From Neobacillus sp. FSL H8-0543 (GTDB lineage Bacteria > Bacillota > Bacilli > Bacillales > Cytobacillaceae): a stretch of 64,000 bases of DNA. The position numbers were made by a program, and so were the translations under genes. The stretch lies in the NCBI RefSeq assembly GCF_038592905.1, contig NZ_CP151943.1, positions 2,717,001 to 2,781,000 of the forward strand, in the 5' to 3' direction. Each line of letters opens with the position of its first letter. Position 1 is the first letter of the stretch. Positions 45,640 through 55,144 of this stretch are shown here, piece by piece. Below the pieces are notes generated by a model. The model saw nothing but the letters and a program-made list of their open reading frames with translations, had not been told where the DNA came from and did not search any database.

Positions 45640-46435
45640 GGACAGAGAATTAACGCGATTAGAAAATGAGTGGAAAAACCGTTTTGACCGATTTACAGCC
45701 CCTGAGCCCTCAAGAGAACAAACCTTAGATCTGCTTCAAAAGATAAAAGCTGTAGAAGAAGTTAAGCCAGTTGATTTGCGGTTTAAACTGGAATCACATC
45801 AAGATACACAATCTATGTCAGCCAGAACCGTAAATTTATTTTTATCTCAATGGAATTTTCACGGAACGCGAAGTTGGCTTCTTACAGGAATCATTATGTT
45901 GATATTAACCCTTACGATTAGCCAAAATATAGGCAATGAAGTGGCTGGATTTTCGACATGGATTAAGTGGGTTACACTTTTTATGATTGCGGTTATGGGA
46001 TATGCGTTTCGTACTAAAAATGAGGGGAATCAACTCATTGAAACATTAAGTTATTATCCGTTGACTGTGCAAATGTTTATGCGTTTTATGATTGTAATGG
46101 CCTTACAATTGGCGATTACATTGCCGTTAAGCTTTATTATACTGGGAGCAACGAATTCTATTTACTATTTACTAGGGTCCTTTACCCCGGTTTTATTTTT
46201 TGGCGTTATTGGCTTTGTTAGTACAATTTGGCTTGGACAAAAGATCGGCCTATTACTGGCTCTATTTGTTTGGTTTAGTCAAACTTTGTTTGAAAAGCAA
46301 CACCAATCTGCGTCCTTATTTCAGTTACCGGAAAATGAGGGATTCTTACTTATGAATATCGTTGTTATGGGGATTTCTATTCTTTTACTCGGCACTGTTA
46401 CATTGAAATACCGTCAGATGAGGGATTTGACATGA
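45632..46435 (+). CDS. Membrane protein, possible anti-sigma partner and permease
   Basis: 267 residues. A charged cytoplasmic N-terminus of about 85 residues (LTRLENEWKNRFDRFTAPEP) is followed by about six membrane segments. It overlaps the sigma gene by 8 bases and the next ATPase by 4. The anti-sigma role is inferred from position and layout only; it could equally be the membrane partner of the second ATPase. Confidence 0.65.
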   Translation: MSEDRELTRLENEWKNRFDRFTAPEPSREQTLDLLQKIKAVEEVKPVDLRFKLESHQDTQSMSARTVNLFLSQWNFHGTRSWLLTGIIMLILTLTISQNIGNEVAGFSTWIKWVTLFMIAVMGYAFRTKNEGNQLIETLSYYPLTVQMFMRFMIVMALQLAITLPLSFIILGATNSIYYLLGSFTPVLFFGVIGFVSTIWLGQKIGLLLALFVWFSQTLFEKQHQSASLFQLPENEGFLLMNIVVMGISILLLGTVTLKYRQMRDLT

Positions 46436-47154
46436 GGATAGTGTTAGACAACATTGAATTTACAAAAGCAAATGTAAAAGTATTCAGTGGAATAAGTTGT
46501 TCATTTAAAGAAGGAGTTACGTATGTCATAGGGAATAATGGCGCAGGGAAAAGTGAACTCTTGAAAATTGTTTCTACTGCGATTATTCCCGATAAAGGAA
46601 CGATTACCTATACAAAATTAATCCGTGATAAAAAAGTTGGGACGTATCGTAAGCATCTAAGTACCGATGAAGTTAGGAAAATTGTTGGTTTTATGCCGCA
46701 GCATTTCACAGGCTATTCGGAAATGACAATTGAAAGATACTTAACATATATGGCTTTCCATAAAGGAATTCCCCATAAGCTTGTTAAACCTTTACTAAAT
46801 GAATGGTTAAGCGATGCTAATTTAGTTGAACTTAAAAGAAGAAAGCTCCGGACCCTTTCAGGTGGAGAGCGACAAAAGGTAGGCTTGATTCAAGCACTTA
46901 TTAATCAACCGAGAATTTGTATTTTGGATGAACCATTTGAAGGATTAGACACGCATGAAAAGCAGTTTTTTAATCGTGTAATTCAGAGACTTTCCTTTCA
47001 TAGTGTCATTATCATTAGCACACATTTAGTGGAAGAAATTGAGCGGTCAGTTGGGGTCAGCATCTTATATATGGAAGAAGGGAAATTGTCTTATATCGAT
47101 AGTGTGGATGAACTTAGTGAATTGAAAAGTTTCCTATCGAATGTGGAAAAATAA
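46432..47154 (+). CDS. ABC transporter ATP-binding protein (second of operon)
   Basis: 240 residues. Walker A GNNGAGKSE (Glu after Ser where Thr or a hydrophobic residue is common), Q loop MPQHF, signature LSGGERQKVGLIQ, Walker B ICILDEPFEGLD, H-loop STHLVEE. Last gene of the operon, closed by the terminator at 47272. Confidence 0.88.
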   Translation: MRIVLDNIEFTKANVKVFSGISCSFKEGVTYVIGNNGAGKSELLKIVSTAIIPDKGTITYTKLIRDKKVGTYRKHLSTDEVRKIVGFMPQHFTGYSEMTIERYLTYMAFHKGIPHKLVKPLLNEWLSDANLVELKRRKLRTLSGGERQKVGLIQALINQPRICILDEPFEGLDTHEKQFFNRVIQRLSFHSVIIISTHLVEEIERSVGVSILYMEEGKLSYIDSVDELSELKSFLSNVEK

Positions 47155-47267
47155 GGGTCTATGTTCAGGCGTTGTCGAAAGAGTAAGTGGATTTTGTAAA
47201 AAGAGAAACAAAAAGCTGCTGAAGTTCATCAGGATCGTCCAACAAGTTCTGATATTTGTAATAATCA

Positions 47268-47310
47268 TAAAAAATGCAGTTCCCAATATTAGGACTGCAT
47301 TTTTTTTACC
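47268..47310 (+). terminator. Terminator of the ABC/sigma operon
   Basis: AAATGCAGT ... ACTGCATTT hairpin (with TCCC/AGG extension) and T8 tail. Confidence 0.85.
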
Positions 47311-47332
47311 CCTACATTTCTCGTCTTAACCA

Positions 47333-48175
47333 CTAAGTAAGCCTAGGTAATTGGTCTTTATACATCTTTCGTAATTCACTCAGTTTTTCTAAATTCCGGA
47401 GTGATTGTTGTTCAAGATTCTGGCCAATACCAAGAATAAAGGTTTCTACTAAAAAGGTTGGAGCTATCATAGAGTGAAATTCCCACAACTCTCCTCGATT
47501 TGTATAGAAAATATAATCCCCCTCCCCTTGAAAATCTGAAATAAGACAGTCTGTAAGAATAATCGTCTTATACTTTACTTTTTTTGCATAATCCAAGAGC
47601 ACAGAAGCTTCTCGACTCATCTCAACAAAACCGAACATAAATACAACGTCTTCTTTTTGAAAATGCATTAAAGACTCAAATAAATCATGTCCACTTTTTG
47701 GTAGTAGTTCGATTTCCAATCCAAACCGTGCAAGACGGTGTCTCATTAATACTGCGATCCCTTCAGCAGAACTAGGTGCATGGATATAAATTTTTCTACA
47801 ATTCGTCATTAATGTAATCGCTTGTTTAAATTGCCCACTATCTAGTGCTTCCAGGGTATTGACAAACTGGTTCTGAGTCATCGCTAGTAAATGCTCGTGA
47901 ATTGGAAGTTGTTGATGTTGAATTTGTAGTAAGGAATTTTTTAATTTATTTTCTGGTGACACCTGTTCATTCTCTTTGATAGCTGTTTTAAATGATTTGA
48001 AATTGTCGTAGCCAATCTGTTTCCAAAAGCGAGATATGGTCGCGTTACTCACATGCAGCTTTTGTGCAAGTTCTGTTTCAGAAAAGGTTAAAATACGTTC
48101 ACCGCTTTTTTCGATGAAGTCAGCTATTCGTTTTTGGTTTGGAGTTAATTTTGTAACATCCCACTTCATATTCAT
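47333..48175 (-). CDS. MurR/RpiR-family transcriptional regulator
   Basis: 280 residues from ATG 48175 (GGAGGGG six bases upstream). N-terminal HTH_6 (LTPNQKRIADFIEKSGERIL, ELAQKLHVSNATISRFWKQI) and a C-terminal SIS sugar-phosphate-binding domain (IYIHAPSSAEGIAVLMRHRL, VVFMFGFVEMSREASVLLDY). It is divergent from the ECF transporter operon and probably senses a sugar-phosphate-like ligand to control it. Confidence 0.88.
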   Translation of the reverse strand: MNMKWDVTKLTPNQKRIADFIEKSGERILTFSETELAQKLHVSNATISRFWKQIGYDNFKSFKTAIKENEQVSPENKLKNSLLQIQHQQLPIHEHLLAMTQNQFVNTLEALDSGQFKQAITLMTNCRKIYIHAPSSAEGIAVLMRHRLARFGLEIELLPKSGHDLFESLMHFQKEDVVFMFGFVEMSREASVLLDYAKKVKYKTIILTDCLISDFQGEGDYIFYTNRGELWEFHSMIAPTFLVETFILGIGQNLEQQSLRNLEKLSELRKMYKDQLPRLT

Positions 48176-48209
48176 TTCTATCCCCTCCAAATAGTAATTT
48201 ATCACAAAA

Positions 48210-48227
48210 TGAAAAAAATTTTTCATA
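48210..48227. promoter_or_regulatory. Candidate RpiR operator
   Basis: ATGAAAAA, two bases, TTTTTCAT: 8-bp inverted repeat between the divergent regulator and transporter genes. TGAAA...TTTCA half-sites are common for this family. Confidence 0.5.
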
Positions 48228-48333
48228 AAATAAAAAAATAAATTTTTTTTACAATATTCACATTATTCCTTAATACATCCTTTACATTTCACTACTACAA
48301 TGAAAGGTAATAAAGGATTGAGGGGGAAAAATT

Positions 48334-49209
48334 TTGTTAACGAAGTCTTATGAATTAACGCAATCTCAAAAAATGATGATATTTATTTTGTCTATGTGTC
48401 TTTATGGGTTAAGCAACATGTTTACCGAGCTTGTGCCGTCCGTACATGTTGGGCCAATCGAACTTTCCATTGATGCTTTTGCCTTTATTCCGTTAGCGTT
48501 ATGTATGTTATTCCATCCACTTTATGCAGCCATTGGAGCCGCGACAGGTGAGTTGATTTTTGGCGAGTTAATGTTAGGACAGTTTGGTGGAATTGGTGAA
48601 GTGGAGAAGTTCATTTTATTTTCACTTGGTATGGTAATCGGAGGGATGATGGTTCGCAATCCGCAAAAAAAATCGCAGGTAGTGATGGGGGCAATTGTTG
48701 GCTATGGTGTGTTCCTCGTTTTAAGTACGATTGTAGATATTGTCAAAGTAGTTGTTGGGGTTGAAGATTTTGAAGCGGTTCCTGGTTTAGCAGCAAGTAT
48801 ATATGTGGTAGAAGGTGTTGAATTTTTAACGGATCTCATATTCTCAGGTACCTTATTTGCTTTACTACCAACGCTTTACTTAGTCCCTCGTTTATATGGG
48901 AAAATTGAACCTTTATTAGGTATGAAGCCAAGAAGCAACAAGGTGAATATTCCATTAAAAGAGATTCTTACACCGAAATTCGTCGTGATTAGCCTTATTT
49001 TAACTGTGGTAGCCTTCTTTGCAGAAGCTTTGGCAGAATCTGATTTTGAAGTAGGGGTATGGGAGCCGGAATTTGTTGAAACATACGGTGCTTCATTTAT
49101 CTGGATCATAATTGGTGTTGCAGCAGTATGCTCCGTTGCTATTATTTTATATCTAGTGAAAAAAGGGAAAGATTCGAATTTAAATGAGGATATGAGTAAG
49201 AGTGTCTAA
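48334..49209 (+). CDS. ECF transporter substrate-binding (S) component-like protein
   Basis: 291 residues, TTG start 48334 behind GAGGGGG. About six to seven membrane segments. The first five (MCLYGLSNMFTELVP, VGPIELSIDAFAFIPLALCM, YAAIGAATGELIFG) fit an S-component fold. An unusual extra C-terminal part (about 205-291) has two more helices separated by an acidic outside loop (ESDFEVGVWEPEFVE). Followed with 8-base overlap by a fused ATPase gene and EcfT. The substrate is not evident. Confidence 0.75.
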   Translation: MLTKSYELTQSQKMMIFILSMCLYGLSNMFTELVPSVHVGPIELSIDAFAFIPLALCMLFHPLYAAIGAATGELIFGELMLGQFGGIGEVEKFILFSLGMVIGGMMVRNPQKKSQVVMGAIVGYGVFLVLSTIVDIVKVVVGVEDFEAVPGLAASIYVVEGVEFLTDLIFSGTLFALLPTLYLVPRLYGKIEPLLGMKPRSNKVNIPLKEILTPKFVVISLILTVVAFFAEALAESDFEVGVWEPEFVETYGASFIWIIIGVAAVCSVAIILYLVKKGKDSNLNEDMSKSV

Positions 49210-50908
49210 GCCAATTGTAGAAATCCGAAATGTGTCTTTTCAGTATCCGGGAAAGGACACAAAGGTTCTTAATGAAGCAAACTTAACGGTTGAAGAAGGC
49301 GATTTTCTTGCGATAATCGGTGGAAACGGTTCAGGAAAATCAACCCTTTGTAAAACAATGAATGGTCTCATCCCTAAATTTTATGTTGGTGAATTTGAGG
49401 GAGATGTAGTGATTGATGGGCTTAATACTTCTGAACATGATGTCGCAACGCTTTCGAAGTCGATTGGATATGTCTATCAGGATTTTGAAAATCAATTACT
49501 TCGTCCAACTGTTTTAGACGATGCCTCTTTTGTGCCTTTAAATTATGGTTTTCCGGATTTTAAAGAACGCGGGAAATGGGCCTTGCAAGTAACAGGTCTT
49601 TCCCATTTGGCTCAAGAATTTGTCTGGCAGTTAAGTGGCGGGCAGAAGCATTTACTTGCTTTAGCAGGTGCTATTGCCATGAAGCCTAAAGTATTGATAA
49701 TCGATGAGCCGATTGCCCAGTTAGATCCACAGCATGCCAAGACCATTTATCATGTACTCAAAACCTTGAATGAAGAGTATGGGACTACGATTATCGTCAT
49801 TGAACATTATACAGAGTTTATTGCAACGTATTGTAAGCAAGTGGTGTTAATGGATCAAGGAAGAGTGTGTTGGAAGAAAGATGTACGTGAGGCCCTTTGT
49901 CGTGTTGAAGAATTACTAACGCGGCAAATTTTCCCGCCACAAGTCACGTTAGCCGCTCATCATTTAAATCGTGATAAGGCTTACCCAATTACGTTGGATG
50001 AAGGTATTGACTATTTTAGTGGAGTGAAATCCCATCTTGCTCCACTACCACAACGTAAAAGCAATGATGGGAAGATACCGGTTCTCGCTTTGAAAAATAT
50101 AAGTGTTCGTTATCGAACCCTTCGTAAACAAACAAAAGATGCACTACACCAGGTATCTACTACTTTTTATAAAGGAGATCAAGTAGCACTTGTAGGGAAT
50201 AACGGTGCTGGAAAATCTTCTTTATTAAAAATATTAGGCGGAATTGTGAAACCAGTAGAAGGTGTAATGGAGCTTTCTGGAATTCCGTTAAAAAAATATA
50301 CACCTGAAACACTATCCAATCACATTGCCTTTGTTTTTCAAAATGCAGAGGAAATGTTCATCGATGATAGTGTCAGAAAGGAAATAGAATTTTATTTAAA
50401 AGCACGAAAGGTTGAAAATCTATCGTTCGTTGTTGATCAAATTTTAGAGGATTTCGATTTAGTTGATTTCCAAAACCAGGATGCACGATTGCTGAGCGGG
50501 GGACAACAGCGACGTGTCTCCCTGGCGATTGGTGCGGCAATGCGCCCATCTATCATTATTTTAGATGAGCCAACCGCAAATCTAGATATGGCAACAAAAA
50601 ATAAAGTGGTATTATTGCTCGATCGTTTAAAAAAACATGTGGATACCATTATAATAGCCACACATGATATGCAGCTTGTAGCTGAATGGGCAAATCGATT
50701 GCTGGTGATGCATGAGGGTGAATTGATTGCAGATGATGTTAGTGACGTCATTTTCAAACAAAAAGAGATTTTAAATCGTGCGGGCCTTGTTCCACCGCAA
50801 ATAATCAATTTGTGCAATGAGCTTAACTTTCCACATTGTGCAACGATTGAAATGTTTGTAGATAGCTGGAAACAAGCGGTCAAGCGGGGTGTTTTATATG
50901 GAAATTAG
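49202..50908 (+). CDS. ECF transporter ATPase, two ABC domains fused (EcfA-EcfA')
   Basis: 568 residues, GTG start overlapping the previous gene. Domain 1: GGNGSGKST, LSGGQKHLLAL, VLIIDEPIAQLD. Domain 2 (from about 300): GNNGAGKSS, LSGGQQRRVSL, IIILDEPTANLD. Each domain has the Q-helix-like region seen in ECF ATPases (VYQDFENQLLRPTV and VFQNAEEMFIDDSV). Drives uptake with the EcfT that follows. It overlaps the ecfT reading frame. Confidence 0.9.
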   Translation: MSKPIVEIRNVSFQYPGKDTKVLNEANLTVEEGDFLAIIGGNGSGKSTLCKTMNGLIPKFYVGEFEGDVVIDGLNTSEHDVATLSKSIGYVYQDFENQLLRPTVLDDASFVPLNYGFPDFKERGKWALQVTGLSHLAQEFVWQLSGGQKHLLALAGAIAMKPKVLIIDEPIAQLDPQHAKTIYHVLKTLNEEYGTTIIVIEHYTEFIATYCKQVVLMDQGRVCWKKDVREALCRVEELLTRQIFPPQVTLAAHHLNRDKAYPITLDEGIDYFSGVKSHLAPLPQRKSNDGKIPVLALKNISVRYRTLRKQTKDALHQVSTTFYKGDQVALVGNNGAGKSSLLKILGGIVKPVEGVMELSGIPLKKYTPETLSNHIAFVFQNAEEMFIDDSVRKEIEFYLKARKVENLSFVVDQILEDFDLVDFQNQDARLLSGGQQRRVSLAIGAAMRPSIIILDEPTANLDMATKNKVVLLLDRLKKHVDTIIIATHDMQLVAEWANRLLVMHEGELIADDVSDVIFKQKEILNRAGLVPPQIINLCNELNFPHCATIEMFVDSWKQAVKRGVLYGN

Positions 50909-51716
50909 TAAATTCTTGACTGATAAACTTTCGCTTGAATATGTGAAAGGTGAGTTGGTGAGAACGGCTTACGGGATAGAAGAAAATCTACTAACGAAGC
51001 TGGATCCGCGCGTTCTCCTAATCTGGTATGGCTACTTTGCGATTATTCCTTGGTTTATTCATAGTCATGTTGTTCTAGTTGGATATCTACTATTCATGGT
51101 CTTTCTAACGTATAAAGCCAAAGTAAGTCCACTTATTTTAGGGGTTCTTGGGCTTGGGTTACTAGGAGAAATGGCCATTCTTTTCATCATTTCACTATTT
51201 TTCGGTGGGAATATTGAAACCGTGCTCCCTATGTTTTGGCTAAGTATCAAGCTGGGGGCAATGTCGCTTGCCAGTGTCGCCGTTTTTACGAGCTTAAATC
51301 CAGAAAAGTTCAGTGATGCGTTATTAAGAATGGGTTTTCCTGCTCAGTTTTCATTTAGTGTTGCCTATGGTTATCGAATATTACCTACTTTATTGGAAGA
51401 GTTTCAACAAATCATTTTATCGTATCGCTTGCGGGGCCAAGCACCAACAAGAAACGGCCTTTTTTATTGGCGAAAGATCGTCTATTTCTTGATCGTTTTT
51501 ATCCGTTCTTTTTATCCGCTTATATTAAACACCGCGAAGCGCTCAAGAACAACAGTGGAGGCACTTGAAACAAAGGGTTTTAGTTATGGTGCCAATAACA
51601 AAGAGATGATTAAGCTAAAAACGAGTTATTTAAAAGTAACCTATATCGATTACTCGTTTATGATGATTACGATTTTATATTTAATTATCGTCCATGCTTT
51701 ACATTATGTTTTATAA
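50898..51716 (+). CDS. ECF transporter transmembrane (T) component
   Basis: 272 residues from ATG 50898. Four to six membrane segments and the two short Ala-Arg-Gly-like coupling motifs of EcfT: SYRLRGQAPTRNG and TAKRSRTTVEALETKGFSYG. It couples the fused ATPase to the S component. Confidence 0.88.
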   Translation: MEISKFLTDKLSLEYVKGELVRTAYGIEENLLTKLDPRVLLIWYGYFAIIPWFIHSHVVLVGYLLFMVFLTYKAKVSPLILGVLGLGLLGEMAILFIISLFFGGNIETVLPMFWLSIKLGAMSLASVAVFTSLNPEKFSDALLRMGFPAQFSFSVAYGYRILPTLLEEFQQIILSYRLRGQAPTRNGLFYWRKIVYFLIVFIRSFYPLILNTAKRSRTTVEALETKGFSYGANNKEMIKLKTSYLKVTYIDYSFMMITILYLIIVHALHYVL

Positions 51717-51728
51717 GGAGTGCTAGTA

Positions 51729-52484
51729 TTGAAATTCGATTTTCACACACATGCTAAATTATCAAAGAAGGCAGATTTCTCGATAGCCTATTACGAAGAG
51801 ATGGCAAAGCAGGCATTACAAAGTGGACTTGATGGTCTTGCATTAACAGAGCATTTTAATACGAGTAATTTTCATGAGGTTTATGATAGGTTAGATGAAC
51901 ATTTTCCTTATGTAGATGGCTATTATAATATATTTGGGTTAAAGGTATTTCCAGGTATGGAAGTTGATATTTTAGAAGTCGGCCATATTCTATGTATTGG
52001 AGATTTACAAGATATTCGATCCATGCGTGAGCAGTTAACTGATTATACAGAAGAGAGATCATTTATTCGGTTTGCTGAACTATTAAAGCTGCGGTCTAAC
52101 TACGAAATGCTTGTCATTGGTGCCCATCCTTTTCGTCCATCTACGGCATTAAAGGACCTAGATCGTTCTTTGTTAAAACAGCTGGACGCTTTCGATTTAA
52201 ATGGGAAGGATTTGCATACTCGTGGTATTGAGGAAAATATCAGAGATGTAGATTTGCTTGGCCTAGCACTTGATAAACCTGTTGTCGGTGGTAGTGATAC
52301 ACATCAGTTTATGCAATACGGAGCAGTGTATACCGTTCTGGATAAGCCCTGCACAAATGTAACAGAGTTAAAGGATGTTGTTTTAAATAGACAATTCTCT
52401 GTGGAAGTGGCAGAAGATCTGCATGAACGAGTATCCGAAGCTAATCGGTTAAAAGCAATTTTAAAGTCGAAATTAGAAGTTTAA
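51729..52484 (+). CDS. PHP-domain metal-dependent hydrolase
   Basis: 251 residues from TTG 51729 (AAGGAG eight bases upstream). All PHP metal motifs are visible: FDFHTHAKLS, ALTEHFN, FPGMEVDI, IGAHPFRP and VGGSDTHQ. Likely a phosphoesterase related to histidinol phosphatase or nucleoside-phosphate hydrolases. Being last in the ECF operon, it probably acts on the imported compound or a phosphorylated form of it. Confidence 0.85.
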   Translation: MKFDFHTHAKLSKKADFSIAYYEEMAKQALQSGLDGLALTEHFNTSNFHEVYDRLDEHFPYVDGYYNIFGLKVFPGMEVDILEVGHILCIGDLQDIRSMREQLTDYTEERSFIRFAELLKLRSNYEMLVIGAHPFRPSTALKDLDRSLLKQLDAFDLNGKDLHTRGIEENIRDVDLLGLALDKPVVGGSDTHQFMQYGAVYTVLDKPCTNVTELKDVVLNRQFSVEVAEDLHERVSEANRLKAILKSKLEV

Positions 52485-52502
52485 CTCTATTAATCTCATA
52501 AG

Positions 52503-52545
52503 TAAAAAGGATATTTCAAAATAGAAATATCCCTTATTACTTTCG
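52503..52545 (+). terminator. Hairpin after the PHP gene
   Basis: GGATATTTC / GAAATATCC stem with extension, about 25 bases after the stop; T run weak. Confidence 0.6.
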
Positions 52546-52754
52546 ATTATTATTCTAATAACCTGTCATAGTCAACTTGCAAAAATAGTGCTACAGACGT
52601 AGTAAGGTATTAGTCTCTAGCAGGTTAATTTAATAAATATTATTTTGTATGATTACTTTAGTACGTTTAATCATCTTTTAGGTGAAGTCAACTCAGAAAC
52701 CTGCATGTAAGAATATTATTAATTCAAAAAAGTATGTAGGAAGGGGGTAAAATT

Positions 52755-55109
52755 TTGTTTTTAAAAATGGTCAAGAACGATTTCATCAGGAATAAAATTT
52801 CAACTATTTCAGTATTTGTATTTATAACTCTCGCAGTTATTTTGGCAGCTAGTGCAATAAATAATATTGCCAATCTGATTCAGTCGATGTCTGAACTGCA
52901 GGAACGTGCAGTTCCAGCTGACATTACTCAAATGCATTCTGGAAAATATAACCAGGAGGAAATTGATAAATTTACAGAAGAACAGCGTGAGAATATAGCG
53001 ATGCAGGAGACGATGGTTCTTCTGACTTTGGATGGAAGTAATATTCATTTTGGCAAAAATCAAACGATGGCTGGAACGGTACAGGATATTTCATTTGTTG
53101 TACAGAATAAGGAATTTGATTTTATAGTGGATCTGGATAATGAAAAGCTGAATGTAAAGGAAGGTTTCGTTGCGGTTCCCATCTATTTCATGGAACAATA
53201 TGACTTAATAATAGGTGATTCGATTACGGTGATAAGTGGAGAGTATCAGCAAGAGTTTGTTATTTCAGATTATGCAAGAGATTATGAGATGAACTCATCA
53301 CTAACTTCTTCGAAACGATTTGTGATTAATCAGACGGACTATAATGAAATGCTAAAAATGCTCGTAGGGGAACCAGAATATCTGATTGAATTCAAACTAA
53401 ATGAAAACGGGGATTCTAATGCTGTTCAGACTGCCTACATCAAAGGAGGTTTACCAGCAAACGGTCCTACAGTCGGAGGCAAGTTCTTTCTGATATTTAA
53501 TGCCATGTCAGATGCGACAGTGGCTATGGTTATTATACTGATCAGTGTACTTCTGATTATTATCGCTTCGCTTTGTATTAGACTTACGTTTCTGGCAACG
53601 ATTGATGAAGATTTAAGAGAAATCGGAGTTATGAAAGCAATCGGAATATCCAAAAGGGATATTAAGAAGGTATATCTTAACAAATACAGAGTGATGTCAT
53701 TAGTAGCAGGTATCATTGGCTATCTCATGTCCTTCGCAGTAGTGAATCTATTTAACGGTAATATGAGATTGTATCTATCTTCGGATTTATCAGGAAACTT
53801 AAAATATGGACTATCTCTTATCGCTCCAATATTTGTATATGTCATGATTGTGATGTACTGCAAGAAAGTCTTGAAAAGAATTGATAAGATATCTGCAGTG
53901 GAAGCATTACGTTCAACTATCATGGAACGTGGAAAGAACCGAAAATACAGTTTTTCACTGCTTAAGAACCAATTCTTCAGCACCAATATTTACATGGGAA
54001 TTAGGGATGTATTTAAGCGTTTTAAATTATACAGCTTACTGTTATTTATTTTTGTCGTATGTACGTTTATTATCATTCTTCCGTTAAATATGTATAACAC
54101 CATGAATTCACCGGAATTTTCAACCTACATGGGAATAGGTAAATCCGATTTGAGAATCGATCTTCGAAAGACAGATAGTATCACAGAAGATTTTAAAAAG
54201 CTACAGGAAGAATTAAAGAATGATTCGGATATTGAAAAGCATGCGGCTTACATCACAAGTTCCTATCAGGTCGAAAATGAGGAAGGTTCCTGGGACTATA
54301 TAAATATCGAAACCGGAGATTTTTCCGTATTTCCATTAAATTATCTGGAAGGAAGTGCACCAGATAGTATAGGCGAAATCTCACTCTCCCATGCAAATGC
54401 GTCACAAGACGGATTAAACAAGAAAGTGGGAGATGAAGTAGTCGTAAAGGTTGGCGGGACAGAAAAAACTTTGAAAGTAAGTGGAATTTATCAGGATATT
54501 ACAAATGGTGGAAAAACAGCAAAGGCGCATACCAGTCTTGGATTAAATGAAGAAGCCGTTCTTTGGTATATTTTTTACATGGATTTGGCTTCCCACGTTG
54601 ATAAACACGTGAAAATGGACTACTACCAGAATGCCTATGATTCCGCTCAAGTAAATGATATCAAAGAATATACCGGACAGACACTTGGAAATATCATTGA
54701 TCAGATGAGCACAGTTGTGATGGGGGGAATTGCCATTGCATTCATCATTGTTATATTGATCACTGCCCTATTCCTTAGGATGTTATTATCAAAGGATACA
54801 TCTCAGATTGCCATTATGCGTAGTGTAGGATTAACTTCTAAACATATTAGGCATCAATATATGGCAGGAACATTGATGGTACTGATTTTCGGAATAATTG
54901 TTGGAGTTTTGGCTTCTACTTATTTAGGAGAATTTCTGGTAAGTATGGCAATGTCCACGATGGGAGCTGCAAAAATTCAATTTGTTCATGTTGGATGGCA
55001 GACTTGGCTGCTATGTCCGTTAGCGCTGATTGTAGTAGTTGGTTTTACAATATCTGTGTGCTGTAAGGTAACAGTTGAAGATGATTTATCTGTTGTGTTA
55101 AGAAGTTAG
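52755..55109 (+). CDS. FtsX-type ABC transporter permease
   Basis: 784 residues, TTG start behind GGAAGGGGG. One N-terminal membrane helix, an outside domain of about 200 residues, three helices (about 260-385), a further helix near 430, a second outside domain and a C-terminal trio with the FtsX motif (IAIMRSVGLTSKHIRHQYMA). This doubled MacB/BceB-like layout is found in peptide-export or antimicrobial-peptide-resistance systems. The ATPase gene follows by 35 bases. No two-component genes are adjacent. Confidence 0.87.
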   Translation: MFLKMVKNDFIRNKISTISVFVFITLAVILAASAINNIANLIQSMSELQERAVPADITQMHSGKYNQEEIDKFTEEQRENIAMQETMVLLTLDGSNIHFGKNQTMAGTVQDISFVVQNKEFDFIVDLDNEKLNVKEGFVAVPIYFMEQYDLIIGDSITVISGEYQQEFVISDYARDYEMNSSLTSSKRFVINQTDYNEMLKMLVGEPEYLIEFKLNENGDSNAVQTAYIKGGLPANGPTVGGKFFLIFNAMSDATVAMVIILISVLLIIIASLCIRLTFLATIDEDLREIGVMKAIGISKRDIKKVYLNKYRVMSLVAGIIGYLMSFAVVNLFNGNMRLYLSSDLSGNLKYGLSLIAPIFVYVMIVMYCKKVLKRIDKISAVEALRSTIMERGKNRKYSFSLLKNQFFSTNIYMGIRDVFKRFKLYSLLLFIFVVCTFIIILPLNMYNTMNSPEFSTYMGIGKSDLRIDLRKTDSITEDFKKLQEELKNDSDIEKHAAYITSSYQVENEEGSWDYINIETGDFSVFPLNYLEGSAPDSIGEISLSHANASQDGLNKKVGDEVVVKVGGTEKTLKVSGIYQDITNGGKTAKAHTSLGLNEEAVLWYIFYMDLASHVDKHVKMDYYQNAYDSAQVNDIKEYTGQTLGNIIDQMSTVVMGGIAIAFIIVILITALFLRMLLSKDTSQIAIMRSVGLTSKHIRHQYMAGTLMVLIFGIIVGVLASTYLGEFLVSMAMSTMGAAKIQFVHVGWQTWLLCPLALIVVVGFTISVCCKVTVEDDLSVVLRS

Positions 55110-55144
55110 AACAGCTGAAAAAGGTCAGGGCTGGAGGAATATAT

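Noticed and set aside
47141-47329. 62-codon ORF after the second ABC ATPase
   Set aside because: It runs through the operon terminator; no ribosome site.
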